DNA from: Clostridiales bacterium
GTDB lineage: Bacteria; Bacillota; Clostridia; Lachnospirales; Lachnospiraceae
Assembly (NCBI GenBank): GCA_019416265.1
Contig: DXXQ01000120.1
Coordinates: 1 to 64,000, forward strand
Length of the DNA: 64,000 bases
Direction: 5' to 3'
The notes under the pieces were generated by a model. The model had not been told where the DNA came from, searched no databases, and worked only from the letters and a program-made list of their open reading frames with translations. Below, in pieces: positions 9,131 through 17,579 of this stretch (positions are counted from its first letter, which is position 1; every line of letters starts with the position of its first letter). The translations under genes were made by a program, and so were the position numbers.

Positions 9131-9158
9131 ATATTATCACATTTTTTCAGCCGTGCAA
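9131..9158 (-). promoter_or_regulatory. Promoter of the acid-sugar operon
   Basis: On the minus strand, TTGCAC (9153-9158) and TAATAT (9131-9136) are separated by 16 bases, about 80 bases upstream of the binding-protein start codon. It resembles a housekeeping sigma promoter. The operator pair at 9189-9224 lies upstream of its -35, in an activator-like position. Confidence 0.6.
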
Positions 9159-9188
9159 GAGTTTATTTGTTTATTATGTTTATTTTAT

Positions 9189-9224
9189 GTTTCATTTTGA
9201 AAATATACTGTTTTCTTTTGAAAC
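9189..9224. promoter_or_regulatory. Candidate operators O2 and O3
   Basis: GTTTCATTTTGAAAA (9189-9203) and GTTTTCTTTTGAAAC (9210-9224) match the O1 15-mer at 13 of 15 positions each. They are phased 21 bp apart, two helical turns. O3 overlaps the -35 of the regulator's own promoter, which suggests autoregulation. Confidence 0.6.
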
Positions 9225-9246
9225 ATGTGGAATTTTATGGTATAAT
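9218..9246 (+). promoter_or_regulatory. Promoter of the PrpR_N-type regulator gene
   Basis: TTGAAA (9218-9223), a 17-base spacer and TATAAT (9241-9246) with an extended -10 (TGG just before). It is positioned about 30 bases upstream of the regulator start codon. The presence of this promoter inside the longer open frame is one reason for taking ATG 9277 as the start. Confidence 0.8.
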
Positions 9247-9276
9247 TTTCCCAAAACAATACAGGAGGATTACACC

Positions 9277-11061
9277 ATGACAAAAACTCGTATTCTCGGA
9301 ATTGCGCCTTATGACGCAATCAAACAGCTTATGCAGCAGATTGCAGCCAAAAGAACCGATGTTGAACTGGAGATTTTTATTGGAGATATGGAAGAGGGCG
9401 CCAATATTGTTTCTAATTATCCGGAAAAAAATTTTGATGTAATTGTTTCCCGTGGAGGTACTGCTCAACTAATCTGTTCTCTGACAGCACTTCCAGTAAT
9501 TGACATACCTTTGACTATTTATGATATATTTCGTTCTATTAAACTTGCAGAAAATTATACAAGTAAATATGCATTAGTTGGCTTTCCAAACATTACCAAT
9601 AATGCGCATTTTCTTTGTGATATGATGCAGTATGACATTGATATATATACAATTCATGATGAAGAAGAAGCTAAATACACCTTAAAGAAACTGCAAGCTG
9701 AAGGATGCAGCATGATTCTCTGTGACATGATTACCAACTCTCTTGCGCAGCATTATGGGCTTACATCCATCCTAATCACTTCCGGAGCCGAAAGCATCGA
9801 ATCCGCTCTCGATGCTGCCGTGCAAGTGGCGCGCTCTCAAGAAAAACTGCGAACTGACCTTTCCTTTTACCGTCTTATTCTTGATAATCACCCTTGGCCT
9901 GTTGCAGTTTTTAACACGGATGGTACTTCTATTCTCCTGACAAAACCTTCTGAGCTTTCAGAATCCATTATAACTTCAATGAAGCAGCACCTGAAATCAG
10001 TTATAGAGCACAAAGAAAAAAAAATATATCAGGAATACGGAGGTCTCCTATATGTACTCCATGGGTTTTATAAAGTTTTTCACGAAAAAGAATTGGTCAT
10101 ATATTACATAAACCATCGAAAAGTCCCTCTTTCTCTGACGAAAAACGGCATTTATTATATTAATCAGGAACAGGCATTCGATGCATTTTACAATAGTTTT
10201 TATGGTATTACACATTCTGCAACTCCTCAAAATATATCTATTGAAAAATATGCCCAAAGCAACGCCCCTTTAATTATTTTAGGAGAACCAGGCACTGGAA
10301 AAGAGGCATTAGCCAGATTAATTTATGCAAAAAGCCTCCTGCGAAATCGCCCTATGGCTGTAATTGATTGCTCTCGAATCAGTGATAAAGGTTGGATTTT
10401 TTTGACAGAGCATAACTCATCACCTCTCTCTGACACAAATACCACCATTTATTTCCAACATATCAGTTCTTTGACTGACCATCAGTTTACAGAACTACTC
10501 AGCATCATTGTAGATTTGAATCTTGCAAAAAAAAATCGCGTTATCATTACGTTTCGCTGCGATGAAACGGGAAATATGAGCTCCAGATGCAAGACAGCAT
10601 TAAACACCCTTACCTGTCAGCTTTTAGAAATCCCACCTTTAAGAACACACCTGGCAGAACTCCCAAACCTCCTCAGTCTTTATATCAATGCCCTGAACAT
10701 AAAACTGGCAAAAGAGATTATCGGAATTGAGCCGGAAGGCCTTCGTCAGATACAGTCTTATCAATGGCCCGGCAACTATGACCAGTTGGAAAGAATTATG
10801 AACGAGCTTGTCTCTTCAGCTTCAGGCTCTTATATCCGCAGTTCCGATGTCAATAAAATATTAAAGAGAGAACTTCCTCACGCTGTTTCTTCCTCCACCT
10901 TTGATATCCATCGAACTTTGGACGAAATCAATTATGACATTATTTGCCAGATAATCGCAGAATGCGGTGGCAATCAGAGTGCCGCCGCAAAAAAACTGGG
11001 CATTGGACGAACCACACTCTGGAGAATTCTCCAAAGGAACAATTCGTCCGTCCCTATTTGA
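9277..11061 (+). CDS. PrpR_N-domain transcriptional regulator with degenerate AAA+ and Fis-type HTH
   Basis: 594-residue regulator. Residues 1-190 match the PrpR_N sensor fold (VIVSRGGTAQLI, IPLTIYDIFRSI), which binds small organic acids in PrpR. Residues about 200-290 look PAS-like. An AAA+ domain follows with Walker A GEPGTGKEAL (about 336-345). The Walker B position reads TTIYFQHI with no acidic pair, and no GAFTGA sigma-54 loop is visible. Residues about 550-594 form a Fis-type helix-turn-helix (NQSAAAKKLGIGRTTLWRIL). The start ATG 9277 follows AGGAGG. It is divergent from the acid-sugar operon and likely its local regulator, acting at housekeeping-sigma promoters rather than with sigma-54. 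Confidence 0.85.
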   Translation: MTKTRILGIAPYDAIKQLMQQIAAKRTDVELEIFIGDMEEGANIVSNYPEKNFDVIVSRGGTAQLICSLTALPVIDIPLTIYDIFRSIKLAENYTSKYALVGFPNITNNAHFLCDMMQYDIDIYTIHDEEEAKYTLKKLQAEGCSMILCDMITNSLAQHYGLTSILITSGAESIESALDAAVQVARSQEKLRTDLSFYRLILDNHPWPVAVFNTDGTSILLTKPSELSESIITSMKQHLKSVIEHKEKKIYQEYGGLLYVLHGFYKVFHEKELVIYYINHRKVPLSLTKNGIYYINQEQAFDAFYNSFYGITHSATPQNISIEKYAQSNAPLIILGEPGTGKEALARLIYAKSLLRNRPMAVIDCSRISDKGWIFLTEHNSSPLSDTNTTIYFQHISSLTDHQFTELLSIIVDLNLAKKNRVIITFRCDETGNMSSRCKTALNTLTCQLLEIPPLRTHLAELPNLLSLYINALNIKLAKEIIGIEPEGLRQIQSYQWPGNYDQLERIMNELVSSASGSYIRSSDVNKILKRELPHAVSSSTFDIHRTLDEINYDIICQIIAECGGNQSAAAKKLGIGRTTLWRILQRNNSSVPI

Positions 11062-11092
11062 TATTATATGAATATTTGGATAAAATCCCCAA

Positions 11093-11121
11093 TACAGTTT
11101 TTCATCATTTTATGATATAAT
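11093..11121 (+). promoter_or_regulatory. Promoter of the phosphodiester glycosidase gene
   Basis: Extended -10 TGATATAAT with TATAAT at 11116-11121; the 17-base-spaced -35 (TACAGT, 11093-11098) is weak. ATGATAT and ATATCAT form an inverted repeat over the -10 (11112-11132 region). No terminator is visible after the upstream regulator gene, so read-through is possible. Confidence 0.5.
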
Positions 11122-11154
11122 CATAATATCATTTTAAATATTGGAGACTCTACA

Positions 11155-12438
11155 ATGAAAAAGATTCGCAGACAGCTTGGGATGCTGGTTCTGGTTCTGC
11201 TGCTGTGTTTGCCGTGCACAGCTTCTGTCCAGGCGGCTTCCTATGTATCAAAAGAGAACGCAAAGGTCAGCATCACCTCGAAGAAAACAGGGTGGCAGAA
11301 AATAGGGAATAACTATTATTTTTATAATTCCAAAGGCAGACTCCTTCGCGGTTCTATTAAATATAAGGGCTATTATTATTACAGTCTGGCGGACGGAAGG
11401 CAGTTTACAGGCTGGATGAAGCGTTCCGGCAACAAATATTACTACAACCGCAAAAACGGCGCCATGTTCCGAAACCGCTGGGCAACAGGAACGAAATATA
11501 AATATTATTTCGATAACCGGGGCGTTGCCATCGCAAACCAGTGGAAAACCGAGGGAAATAAAAAGTATTATTTCCTCTCCAACTCCACCATGGCTACAGG
11601 ATGGCAGAAAATCGGGAAATACTATTACTATTTCGACCAAAAGACCGGTGTTATGGCAAGAAACAGGAACATCGGAAAATATTATGTAGACAAAAACGGC
11701 AGACGTACCATCCGTACAGTCACAACAGAGAGCAAGGATAAGTATACATACACCAGCGCAACCCTGAATATCAATCTTCAGAGGAAAAAGCTCCACGGTA
11801 TTTCCTACTGGGTCGCACATATTAAAACCGCCAGCCCCTCTCAGCTTAAGTCCGCTCTGTCCAACGGAACCTACGGAGGAACGCGGCAGACAACTTCCAG
11901 TGCAGTCGCCGAAAACAAAGGAATCATCGGTATAAACGGAAGCGCCTTTGACTACGGAACCGGCAAGCCTTCCCCCCTTGGCATGTGTATCAAGAACGGT
12001 AAAATTTACGGGGATTATGCCACAAGCTATAGTGTTATGGCCGTAAAAAAGGACGGAACCATCTACACCCCTCCTCAGGGGCTTTCCGGAAAAGATCTTC
12101 TGAAAGCCGGAGTAAAGGACACTTATAATTTCGGCCCCATTCTTATCAGGGACGGCGCAGCTCAGCCTCCATGGGCGGAAACGGAAAAATATTATCCCCG
12201 TACAGCTATCGGCATGGTAAAACCAAACGACTATGTCCTTCTGGTTACAGATACCGGAGAATACACCGGACTGAATCACTGGGATATGGTAAAAATCTTC
12301 CAGTCTTACAACTGCAGCTATGCCTATAACCTGGACGGAGGCGGCTCCTCCACTCTGTACTACAACGGCAGAGTCATGAATAAACTCATCGGAAACTACC
12401 AGCGTCCATGCGCTGACTTCCTCTTTTTCACCAAGTAA
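11155..12438 (+). CDS. Secreted phosphodiester glycosidase (NAGPA/DUF2233) with wall-binding repeats
   Basis: 427-residue exported protein. Residues 1-28 are a Sec signal peptide ending SVQAA. Residues about 40-190 hold six or so Trp/Tyr-rich repeats (TGWQKIGNNYYFYN, TGWMKRSGNKYYYN and others) of the cell-wall/choline-binding repeat type. Residues about 205-427 form a phosphodiester glycosidase domain: GIIGINGSAFDYG, GPILIRDG, TAIGM and LDGGGSSTLYYNG. NAGPA-family enzymes cleave a sugar from a phosphodiester, so a wall-polymer or teichoic-acid-like target is plausible. The start follows TTGGAGA. It is a single-gene unit closed by the terminator at 12442-12489. Codon use is more GC-rich than in the preceding operon. 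Confidence 0.85.
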   Translation: MKKIRRQLGMLVLVLLLCLPCTASVQAASYVSKENAKVSITSKKTGWQKIGNNYYFYNSKGRLLRGSIKYKGYYYYSLADGRQFTGWMKRSGNKYYYNRKNGAMFRNRWATGTKYKYYFDNRGVAIANQWKTEGNKKYYFLSNSTMATGWQKIGKYYYYFDQKTGVMARNRNIGKYYVDKNGRRTIRTVTTESKDKYTYTSATLNINLQRKKLHGISYWVAHIKTASPSQLKSALSNGTYGGTRQTTSSAVAENKGIIGINGSAFDYGTGKPSPLGMCIKNGKIYGDYATSYSVMAVKKDGTIYTPPQGLSGKDLLKAGVKDTYNFGPILIRDGAAQPPWAETEKYYPRTAIGMVKPNDYVLLVTDTGEYTGLNHWDMVKIFQSYNCSYAYNLDGGGSSTLYYNGRVMNKLIGNYQRPCADFLFFTK

Positions 12439-12441
12439 TGC

Positions 12442-12489
12442 AAAAGCACGGAACCTCTGAAAATTCTCTTCAAAAGGTTCCGTGCTTTT
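12442..12489. terminator. Bidirectional terminator
   Basis: A perfect 15-bp stem, AAAAGCACGGAACCT (12442-12456) with its complement at 12475-12489, between the convergent phosphodiester glycosidase and phoR genes. A/T tracts on both sides make it usable from either strand. Confidence 0.92.
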
Positions 12490-12523
12490 CTTATTTTTGC
12501 CGTCTGTCATCTTCGGCAGGCTT

Positions 12524-14254
12524 CTATTCTTTCCTTTCTTTCGGAAGCTCAATGGTAATCTCTGTCCCCATTTCTTCCCTGCTTTTCAGGGTAATGCTTC
12601 CCTTTAAGAAAGTTACTGCATGCTTTACAATAGAAAGTCCCAGGCCTGTTCCGGATACTTCTTTGGAATGGCTTTTATCTACACGATAAAATCTTTCAAA
12701 TACACGGCTCTGGTCTTCTGCCGGAATTCCTACGCCCGTATCCTTTACTGTAAGCTGAATCTTATCTTCGTCCTCCCTGATCAAAAGACTGACACTTCCG
12801 TCATTTCTGTTGTATTTAACCGCATTTTCACAGAGATTGTAAACCGCTTCCTCAAGGATCGGTCTGACTGTACGGCAGATCGTCCTCTCTCCGCCGATAT
12901 AAAGATGTACATTCTGCTCCTTCGCCCGTTCCCCCAGGCTGGCAAAAATATCCTTTGCCATCTGATAAAGATCCACATTTTCCCATTCATAAGGAACCTG
13001 AGCTTCATCCAGCTGGGAAATACGGATAACATCTTCAACCAGCTGAATCAAATGCTGCGACTCCTTATATATTCTTCCTGCAAAATGCTTTACATCATCC
13101 GGCTGTACATAACCGTCCTGGATAATTTCCGCAATCCCGGAAATTGAAGTCAACGGCGTCTTCAGTTCATGTGATACATTTGCGGAAAATTCCCGTCTCA
13201 GATTCTCCCGTTCTACCTTTTCAGTCACATTCATAAGAAGAATCACAGCGCCTTCTACCTGTTTTTCCCGCACAACAGGATTGGCAATCACCTGGATATC
13301 ACGGCTGTCCATTTTCAGCATCGTTTCCTTATGACCGCCCTCCAGTACATCCTCTATTACCTTTCGGAATTCTTCACTTCTGTTCAGATTATAAACACTC
13401 TGTCCGAATTCCTCCTTTGTGACTTGAAACAGCCTCCACGCACTTGTATTCGCAGAAAGAATCATGGTGTATTTATCTATTACGATCAGCCCCTCCTGCA
13501 TATTTTCTGTGATAAGGGCAAATTCCTCCTGCTGCTGCTTCGCTGCTTCAAGCTGGTTCTGAATCTGTCTGTTCTGCCTGTAGATTCTGCTCAAAAGAGG
13601 CTCTACTTCCTCATAAATCTGATTGCTTTCCGGGTCATCCAGATTAAGCGTATTTACCGGCTCCACAATCTTCCTTGACAGCCGCGATGCAAAAATACCT
13701 GACAGAATCAGCATAAGGGCAAGGATCCAGCACATGGGAAGTACCAGCTCTCCCACAAGAGCCAGAGCTGAATACTGTGTACTGGAAACTCTCAGAACGG
13801 ATCCGTCTTTTAAGCGCAGCGCATGGTAAATCGTCTTTTCTCCAAGGGTATCTGACATTCTGACAGAATTGCCTTCTCCATATTTCAGAGCTTTCTGAAT
13901 CTCGTCTCTTTCCCCATGGTTTTCCATGGACTGTGCATCTGTTTCATTGTCAAACAGCACGGTTCCGTCTGCAGCGACATAGGTAATCCTGGAATCCTTT
14001 TCCTTGAGATTATTGAGGTAAGAAACTCCTTTTTCCTCCACTCCGTAGCTGAGATAAACAGCCTCTTTGTCCAGTTCCACCTGTATCTGTCTGCCGAAAT
14101 ACCGGTAGAGAATCCCCAGGATAAAAGCAAGTCCAACCACAAGTGTGATACTTAATACCAGCATCATTGATTTAAAAATTTTTTTGGTCAAATCCTCTTC
14201 CTCCACACTGTTTTTCTCAGCCTTCTCTGACTCCCTGCCATCCCTGATGCTCAT
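12524..14254 (-). CDS. phoR: PhoR-type sensor histidine kinase
   Basis: 576 residues. Membrane segments are near 30-50 and 166-190, with an extracytoplasmic sensor between. A PAS domain (about 245-340) is followed by the phospho-acceptor motif SHELKTPLT (His 362) and an ATPase domain with N box (ENAVKYN), DTGVGIP, FERFYRVDKSHS and GTGLGLSIVKH. Domain order matches PhoR. It is the last gene of the pst-pho operon, and its 5' end overlaps phoU by 38 bases. No phoB/phoP response regulator lies beside it, which is unusual; the partner must be elsewhere. A start codon inside phoU with GGAG upstream is plausible. Confidence 0.85.
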   Translation of the reverse strand: MSIRDGRESEKAEKNSVEEEDLTKKIFKSMMLVLSITLVVGLAFILGILYRYFGRQIQVELDKEAVYLSYGVEEKGVSYLNNLKEKDSRITYVAADGTVLFDNETDAQSMENHGERDEIQKALKYGEGNSVRMSDTLGEKTIYHALRLKDGSVLRVSSTQYSALALVGELVLPMCWILALMLILSGIFASRLSRKIVEPVNTLNLDDPESNQIYEEVEPLLSRIYRQNRQIQNQLEAAKQQQEEFALITENMQEGLIVIDKYTMILSANTSAWRLFQVTKEEFGQSVYNLNRSEEFRKVIEDVLEGGHKETMLKMDSRDIQVIANPVVREKQVEGAVILLMNVTEKVERENLRREFSANVSHELKTPLTSISGIAEIIQDGYVQPDDVKHFAGRIYKESQHLIQLVEDVIRISQLDEAQVPYEWENVDLYQMAKDIFASLGERAKEQNVHLYIGGERTICRTVRPILEEAVYNLCENAVKYNRNDGSVSLLIREDEDKIQLTVKDTGVGIPAEDQSRVFERFYRVDKSHSKEVSGTGLGLSIVKHAVTFLKGSITLKSREEMGTEITIELPKERKE

Positions 14255-14894
14255 TGTTTCTATGTTCTCCGGTAATGGAATATTCTACCCACTCGGCAAT
14301 GTTTACCGCATGATCCCCGATCCTTTCCAGATATTTGGCAGCCATAAGGAGATCCAGCCCTGTCTTCACATCAAGACTTCCGGCCTGTATCAGCTCTGCG
14401 ATTTTTTCTTTACTTTCATTAAATGCCTCATCTACCAGATCATCGCTGTGAATGACCTTTCTGCACAGCTCCAGATCATTTTTGACAAAAGCATCCACGC
14501 TTCCTGTTACCATTTTCACCGTATTCTCTGTCATTCCTCCGATGTTCATAACAATGGAGGCGGAATCCTTATCGATATACTGTGCCAGATCCGCAATATC
14601 TGATGCCTGGTCGCCGATCCTTTCCATATCGGACACCATTTTCATAGCTGCTGAAATCTCTCTTAAATCTCCTGCAACCGGGTGCTGATGGAGAAGAAGA
14701 CTCATGCAAAGGTTTTCGATTTCCCGCTCCTTTGCATCGATCTCCCTGTCTGTATCAAATACGATTTCCGCAAATTCCTTCGCCTGTCCCAGTATGGCTT
14801 TTCCGGAAAATGAGATGGCCTTTTCGCAGAGGCTTCCCATTGTGATCAGCTCCACATGAAGGGTTTCAAGCTGTCTTTCAAAATATCTTGCCAT
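14217..14894 (-). CDS. phoU: Phosphate transport regulator PhoU
   Basis: 225-residue all-helical PhoU protein with two repeats, each with an acidic metal-binding face (SDMERIGDQASDIA and AKYLERIGDHAVNIAEWV). PhoU links PstSCAB transport state to PhoR signalling and dampens phosphate uptake. I placed the start at ATG 14894 (MARYFERQ), the conserved N-terminus, behind AGGAAGG, rather than 30 codons upstream, where the frame overlaps pstB. The gene begins 4 bases after the pstB stop. Confidence 0.95.
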   Translation of the reverse strand: MARYFERQLETLHVELITMGSLCEKAISFSGKAILGQAKEFAEIVFDTDREIDAKEREIENLCMSLLLHQHPVAGDLREISAAMKMVSDMERIGDQASDIADLAQYIDKDSASIVMNIGGMTENTVKMVTGSVDAFVKNDLELCRKVIHSDDLVDEAFNESKEKIAELIQAGSLDVKTGLDLLMAAKYLERIGDHAVNIAEWVEYSITGEHRNNEHQGWQGVREG

Positions 14895-14898
14895 AATA

Positions 14899-15657
14899 TC
14901 AACCAAACCTTCCTGTAATATAATCCTCCGTTCTCTTGTCATGAGGCATGGAGAACAGCTTGTCTGTATCATCAAATTCCACAACCTCTCCCAGAAGGAA
15001 AAACGCTGTCTTATCGGAAATACGGGTTGCCTGCTGCATATTATGGGTTACCATAACAATTGTATAATTTTTCTTTAATTCCAGAGCAAGCTCCTCAATT
15101 TTCGAGGTGGAAATGGGGTCAAGAGCTGAGGTTGGCTCATCCATAAGGAGAACCTCCGGCTGTACGGCAAGGGCTCTTGCAATACAGAGACGCTGCTGCT
15201 GACCGCCGGACATTCCAAGGGCGCTTTTCTTTAATCTGTCCTTTACTTCATCCCAAATAGCGGCATCACGGAGGGATTTCTCTACAATCTCATCAAGCTT
15301 TGCCTTGGAACGGATTCCATGTGTACGCGGACCATAGGCAATATTGTCATAAATACTCATGGGAAAAGGATTTGGTTTCTGAAATACCATTCCCACTCTT
15401 TTTCTGAGGAGATTCACATCCATATTTCCATAAATATCTTCGCCGTCAAGCTTGACCTTTCCGGTAATTACACAGCCCTCCACAAGGTCGTTCATCCTGT
15501 TTAAAGACTTAAGCAGAGTGGATTTTCCGCAGCCGCTGGGTCCGATAAAAGCTGTGATTTCCTTTTCCGGAATCATCATATTGATATTTTTTAATGCGTG
15601 GAACTTCCCATAATGAAGGTTCATATTTTCCACAAGGATTTTTGTATTTGAAATCAT
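14899..15657 (-). CDS. pstB: Phosphate ABC transporter ATPase PstB
   Basis: 252-residue ATPase with Walker [10 protein letters not shown], signature [16 protein letters not shown], Walker [14 protein letters not shown] and the switch His in [20 protein letters not shown] and [16 protein letters not shown] text ([16 protein letters not shown]) are characteristic of PstB. It powers phosphate import through PstA/PstC. It starts 5 bases after pstA and precedes phoU in the operon. Confidence 0.97.
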   Translation of the reverse strand: MISNTKILVENMNLHYGKFHALKNINMMIPEKEITAFIGPSGCGKSTLLKSLNRMNDLVEGCVITGKVKLDGEDIYGNMDVNLLRKRVGMVFQKPNPFPMSIYDNIAYGPRTHGIRSKAKLDEIVEKSLRDAAIWDEVKDRLKKSALGMSGGQQQRLCIARALAVQPEVLLMDEPTSALDPISTSKIEELALELKKNYTIVMVTHNMQQATRISDKTAFFLLGEVVEFDDTDKLFSMPHDKRTEDYITGRFG

Positions 15658-15662
15658 AATTA

Positions 15663-16568
15663 TTATCCTTTCGCAATCTTTTTTGCAATTTTTCCGGAGA
15701 GGAAATTAATGAATAAAACAAACAGTAAGATTACCACTGCTGTTGCAGATGCCTGGTTCATGTGAAGGGCTTCACTGGAAAGTACATACATATGAAGGGC
15801 CAGAGTTCTGCCGGATCCCATAAGGCTGTCCGGCACCTGAGCCACAGTTCCCGCTGTGTAAATCAGTGCCGCAGTCTCCCCTACCACACGACCAATGGCA
15901 AGGATTACTCCCGCCAGAATTCCCGGCACTGCCGATGGAAGAACTATGGTAAAAATCGTGCGAAGTTTTCCCGCTCCAAGTCCAAAGCTTGCCTCTCTGT
16001 AGGAATCCGGTACTGATTTCAATGCCTCCTCCGCAGTACGCATGATCAGGGGAAGAATCATGATCACCATGGTAAATGCACCTGACAGAATGGAAAGTCC
16101 CCACTTCATTGTTGTTACGAAAAACAGCATACCGAAAAGTCCATACACAATGGACGGAATTCCGGAAAGTGTCTCTGCGGTAATGCGGATAAGTCCTACA
16201 AAACGGCTTCCTTTTTTCGCATATTCCACAAGATAAATTGCCGCAAAGATTCCCAGGGGAGCTGCGATCACGAGAGAAACTGCCGTCATGATAAAGGTAT
16301 TGATCAGGGAAGGTACCAGAGACACATTCTCTGAATTATATTCCAGTGCAAACAGATCCTTATTCAAATAGGGAATTCCCTTTACAAGAATATAGCCCAC
16401 CAGAAAGGCCAGTGTGGCAAAGGTAAGGACTGAAGCCAGAACCGTAATAAGCGCCAGGATTCCCGATCCGGGATGTGTCAGATATGCATTCATTTTACTT
16501 GCAAAAGAAGAACTGTTCTTCTTATTTTTTGCAGAAATATCTATGGTTGTAGTTGTATCAATCTGCAT
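15663..16568 (-). CDS. pstA: Phosphate ABC permease PstA
   Basis: 301-residue permease with about six membrane segments. Family markers include [15 protein letters not shown], the EAA region [23 protein letters not shown] and [15 protein letters not shown]. The N-terminal 20 residues are polar and Thr-rich. Its start overlaps the 3' end of pstC by 11 bases, indicating translational coupling. Confidence 0.95.
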   Translation of the reverse strand: MQIDTTTTIDISAKNKKNSSSFASKMNAYLTHPGSGILALITVLASVLTFATLAFLVGYILVKGIPYLNKDLFALEYNSENVSLVPSLINTFIMTAVSLVIAAPLGIFAAIYLVEYAKKGSRFVGLIRITAETLSGIPSIVYGLFGMLFFVTTMKWGLSILSGAFTMVIMILPLIMRTAEEALKSVPDSYREASFGLGAGKLRTIFTIVLPSAVPGILAGVILAIGRVVGETAALIYTAGTVAQVPDSLMGSGRTLALHMYVLSSEALHMNQASATAVVILLFVLFINFLSGKIAKKIAKG

Positions 16569-17460
16569 GCTCCGCCCTCCTGTTCAGCATGGAAATGCTT
16601 AAATTTATGATCAGAATAAAAACAAAAAGTACCACTGCCGTTGCAATCAGAGCTTCTCTGTGCAGACCGGAGGCATATCCCATTTCCGTCACGATATTTG
16701 CAGTCATGGTACGGACTCCCTTAAGAATTCCCTTGGGCATTCTCGGCTGGCCTCCGGCTACCATAACAACAGCCATTGTTTCACCGATGGCCCGGCCGAT
16801 TCCCAGTACAACTCCTGCCAGTATCCCGGATTTGGCAGCCGGAAGCATTACACGGAAAATACTTCTTTCCCTTGTTGCTCCCAGTGCAAGGGAGCCCTCA
16901 TAGTAGCTCTCAGGCACACTTCGGATTGCAGATTCTGTCACCCCGATAATGGTAGGAAGTATCATGATCCCCAAAAGAACAGATGCCGCCAGCATACTCG
17001 TTCCTCTTCCTCCAAAGGCCTCCCGGATAAATGGTACAATTACAATCAGTCCAAAGAAACCATATACAATAGACGGAACTCCCGCCATCAGTTCAATCCC
17101 TGATTTCAAAGGACTATAGATTTTTTTCGGACAGTAGCGCGCCATGAATACGGAGGTAAAAAGAGCAATTGGTACGCCCATCAGGATTGCTCCTCCTGTC
17201 ACGTAAATACTTGCTACGATCATTGGAAGAATTCCGAATTTTCCGTTGGATGGTTTCCATATTTTTCCAAACAAAAATTCTACAGGACCGATTTTGCCGA
17301 TTGCAGGCACACCGCTTGCAAAAAGGAAGATACAGATTAAAAATACGGCCAGCACAGAAGCGCAGGCTGCCGTCATAAAGATCAGCTTCATACCGCCTTC
17401 TTTCAGACTCCCTTTCTTTAAGCCGGAATTTTTCGTGCTCTTTTCATTTAAGCGATTCAT
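16558..17460 (-). CDS. pstC: Phosphate ABC permease PstC
   Basis: About 300 residues with six membrane segments. Markers are GVPSIVYGFFGLIVIVPFI, RSVPESYYEGSLALGATRE (EAA loop) and GRAIGETMAVVMVAGG. I chose ATG 17460 (MNRLNEKS), which has AAAGGTG upstream, over a weaker start 11 codons earlier. It follows pstS after 119 bases that contain a GC-rich hairpin. Confidence 0.95.
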   Translation of the reverse strand: MNRLNEKSTKNSGLKKGSLKEGGMKLIFMTAACASVLAVFLICIFLFASGVPAIGKIGPVEFLFGKIWKPSNGKFGILPMIVASIYVTGGAILMGVPIALFTSVFMARYCPKKIYSPLKSGIELMAGVPSIVYGFFGLIVIVPFIREAFGGRGTSMLAASVLLGIMILPTIIGVTESAIRSVPESYYEGSLALGATRERSIFRVMLPAAKSGILAGVVLGIGRAIGETMAVVMVAGGQPRMPKGILKGVRTMTANIVTEMGYASGLHREALIATAVVLFVFILIINLSISMLNRRAEHAD

Positions 17461-17536
17461 ATATGCACACCTTTCATTACCTATATAGTTCAAGACTTTC
17501 TCGTGAATCCCTACCCTGGACTTTTACAAGATTTGA

Positions 17537-17554
17537 GCGGCTCGTAAGAGCCGC
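17537..17554 (-). other. Hairpin between pstS and pstC
   Basis: GCGGCTC (17537-17543) pairs with GAGCCGC (17548-17554) around a 4-base loop, 26 bases after the pstS stop. No U-run follows on the minus strand. It is probably an mRNA-stabilising or partially terminating element that keeps PstS in excess over the permeases. Confidence 0.6.
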
Positions 17555-17579
17555 CCGGTCTTCTTCACTGTAGTTTCCG

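Noticed and set aside
11248..12552. 434-codon open frame antisense to the phosphodiester glycosidase gene
   Set aside because: Shadow of a real gene on the other strand: low-complexity hydrophobic/Cys-rich translation, no ribosome binding site, and it runs through the terminator.
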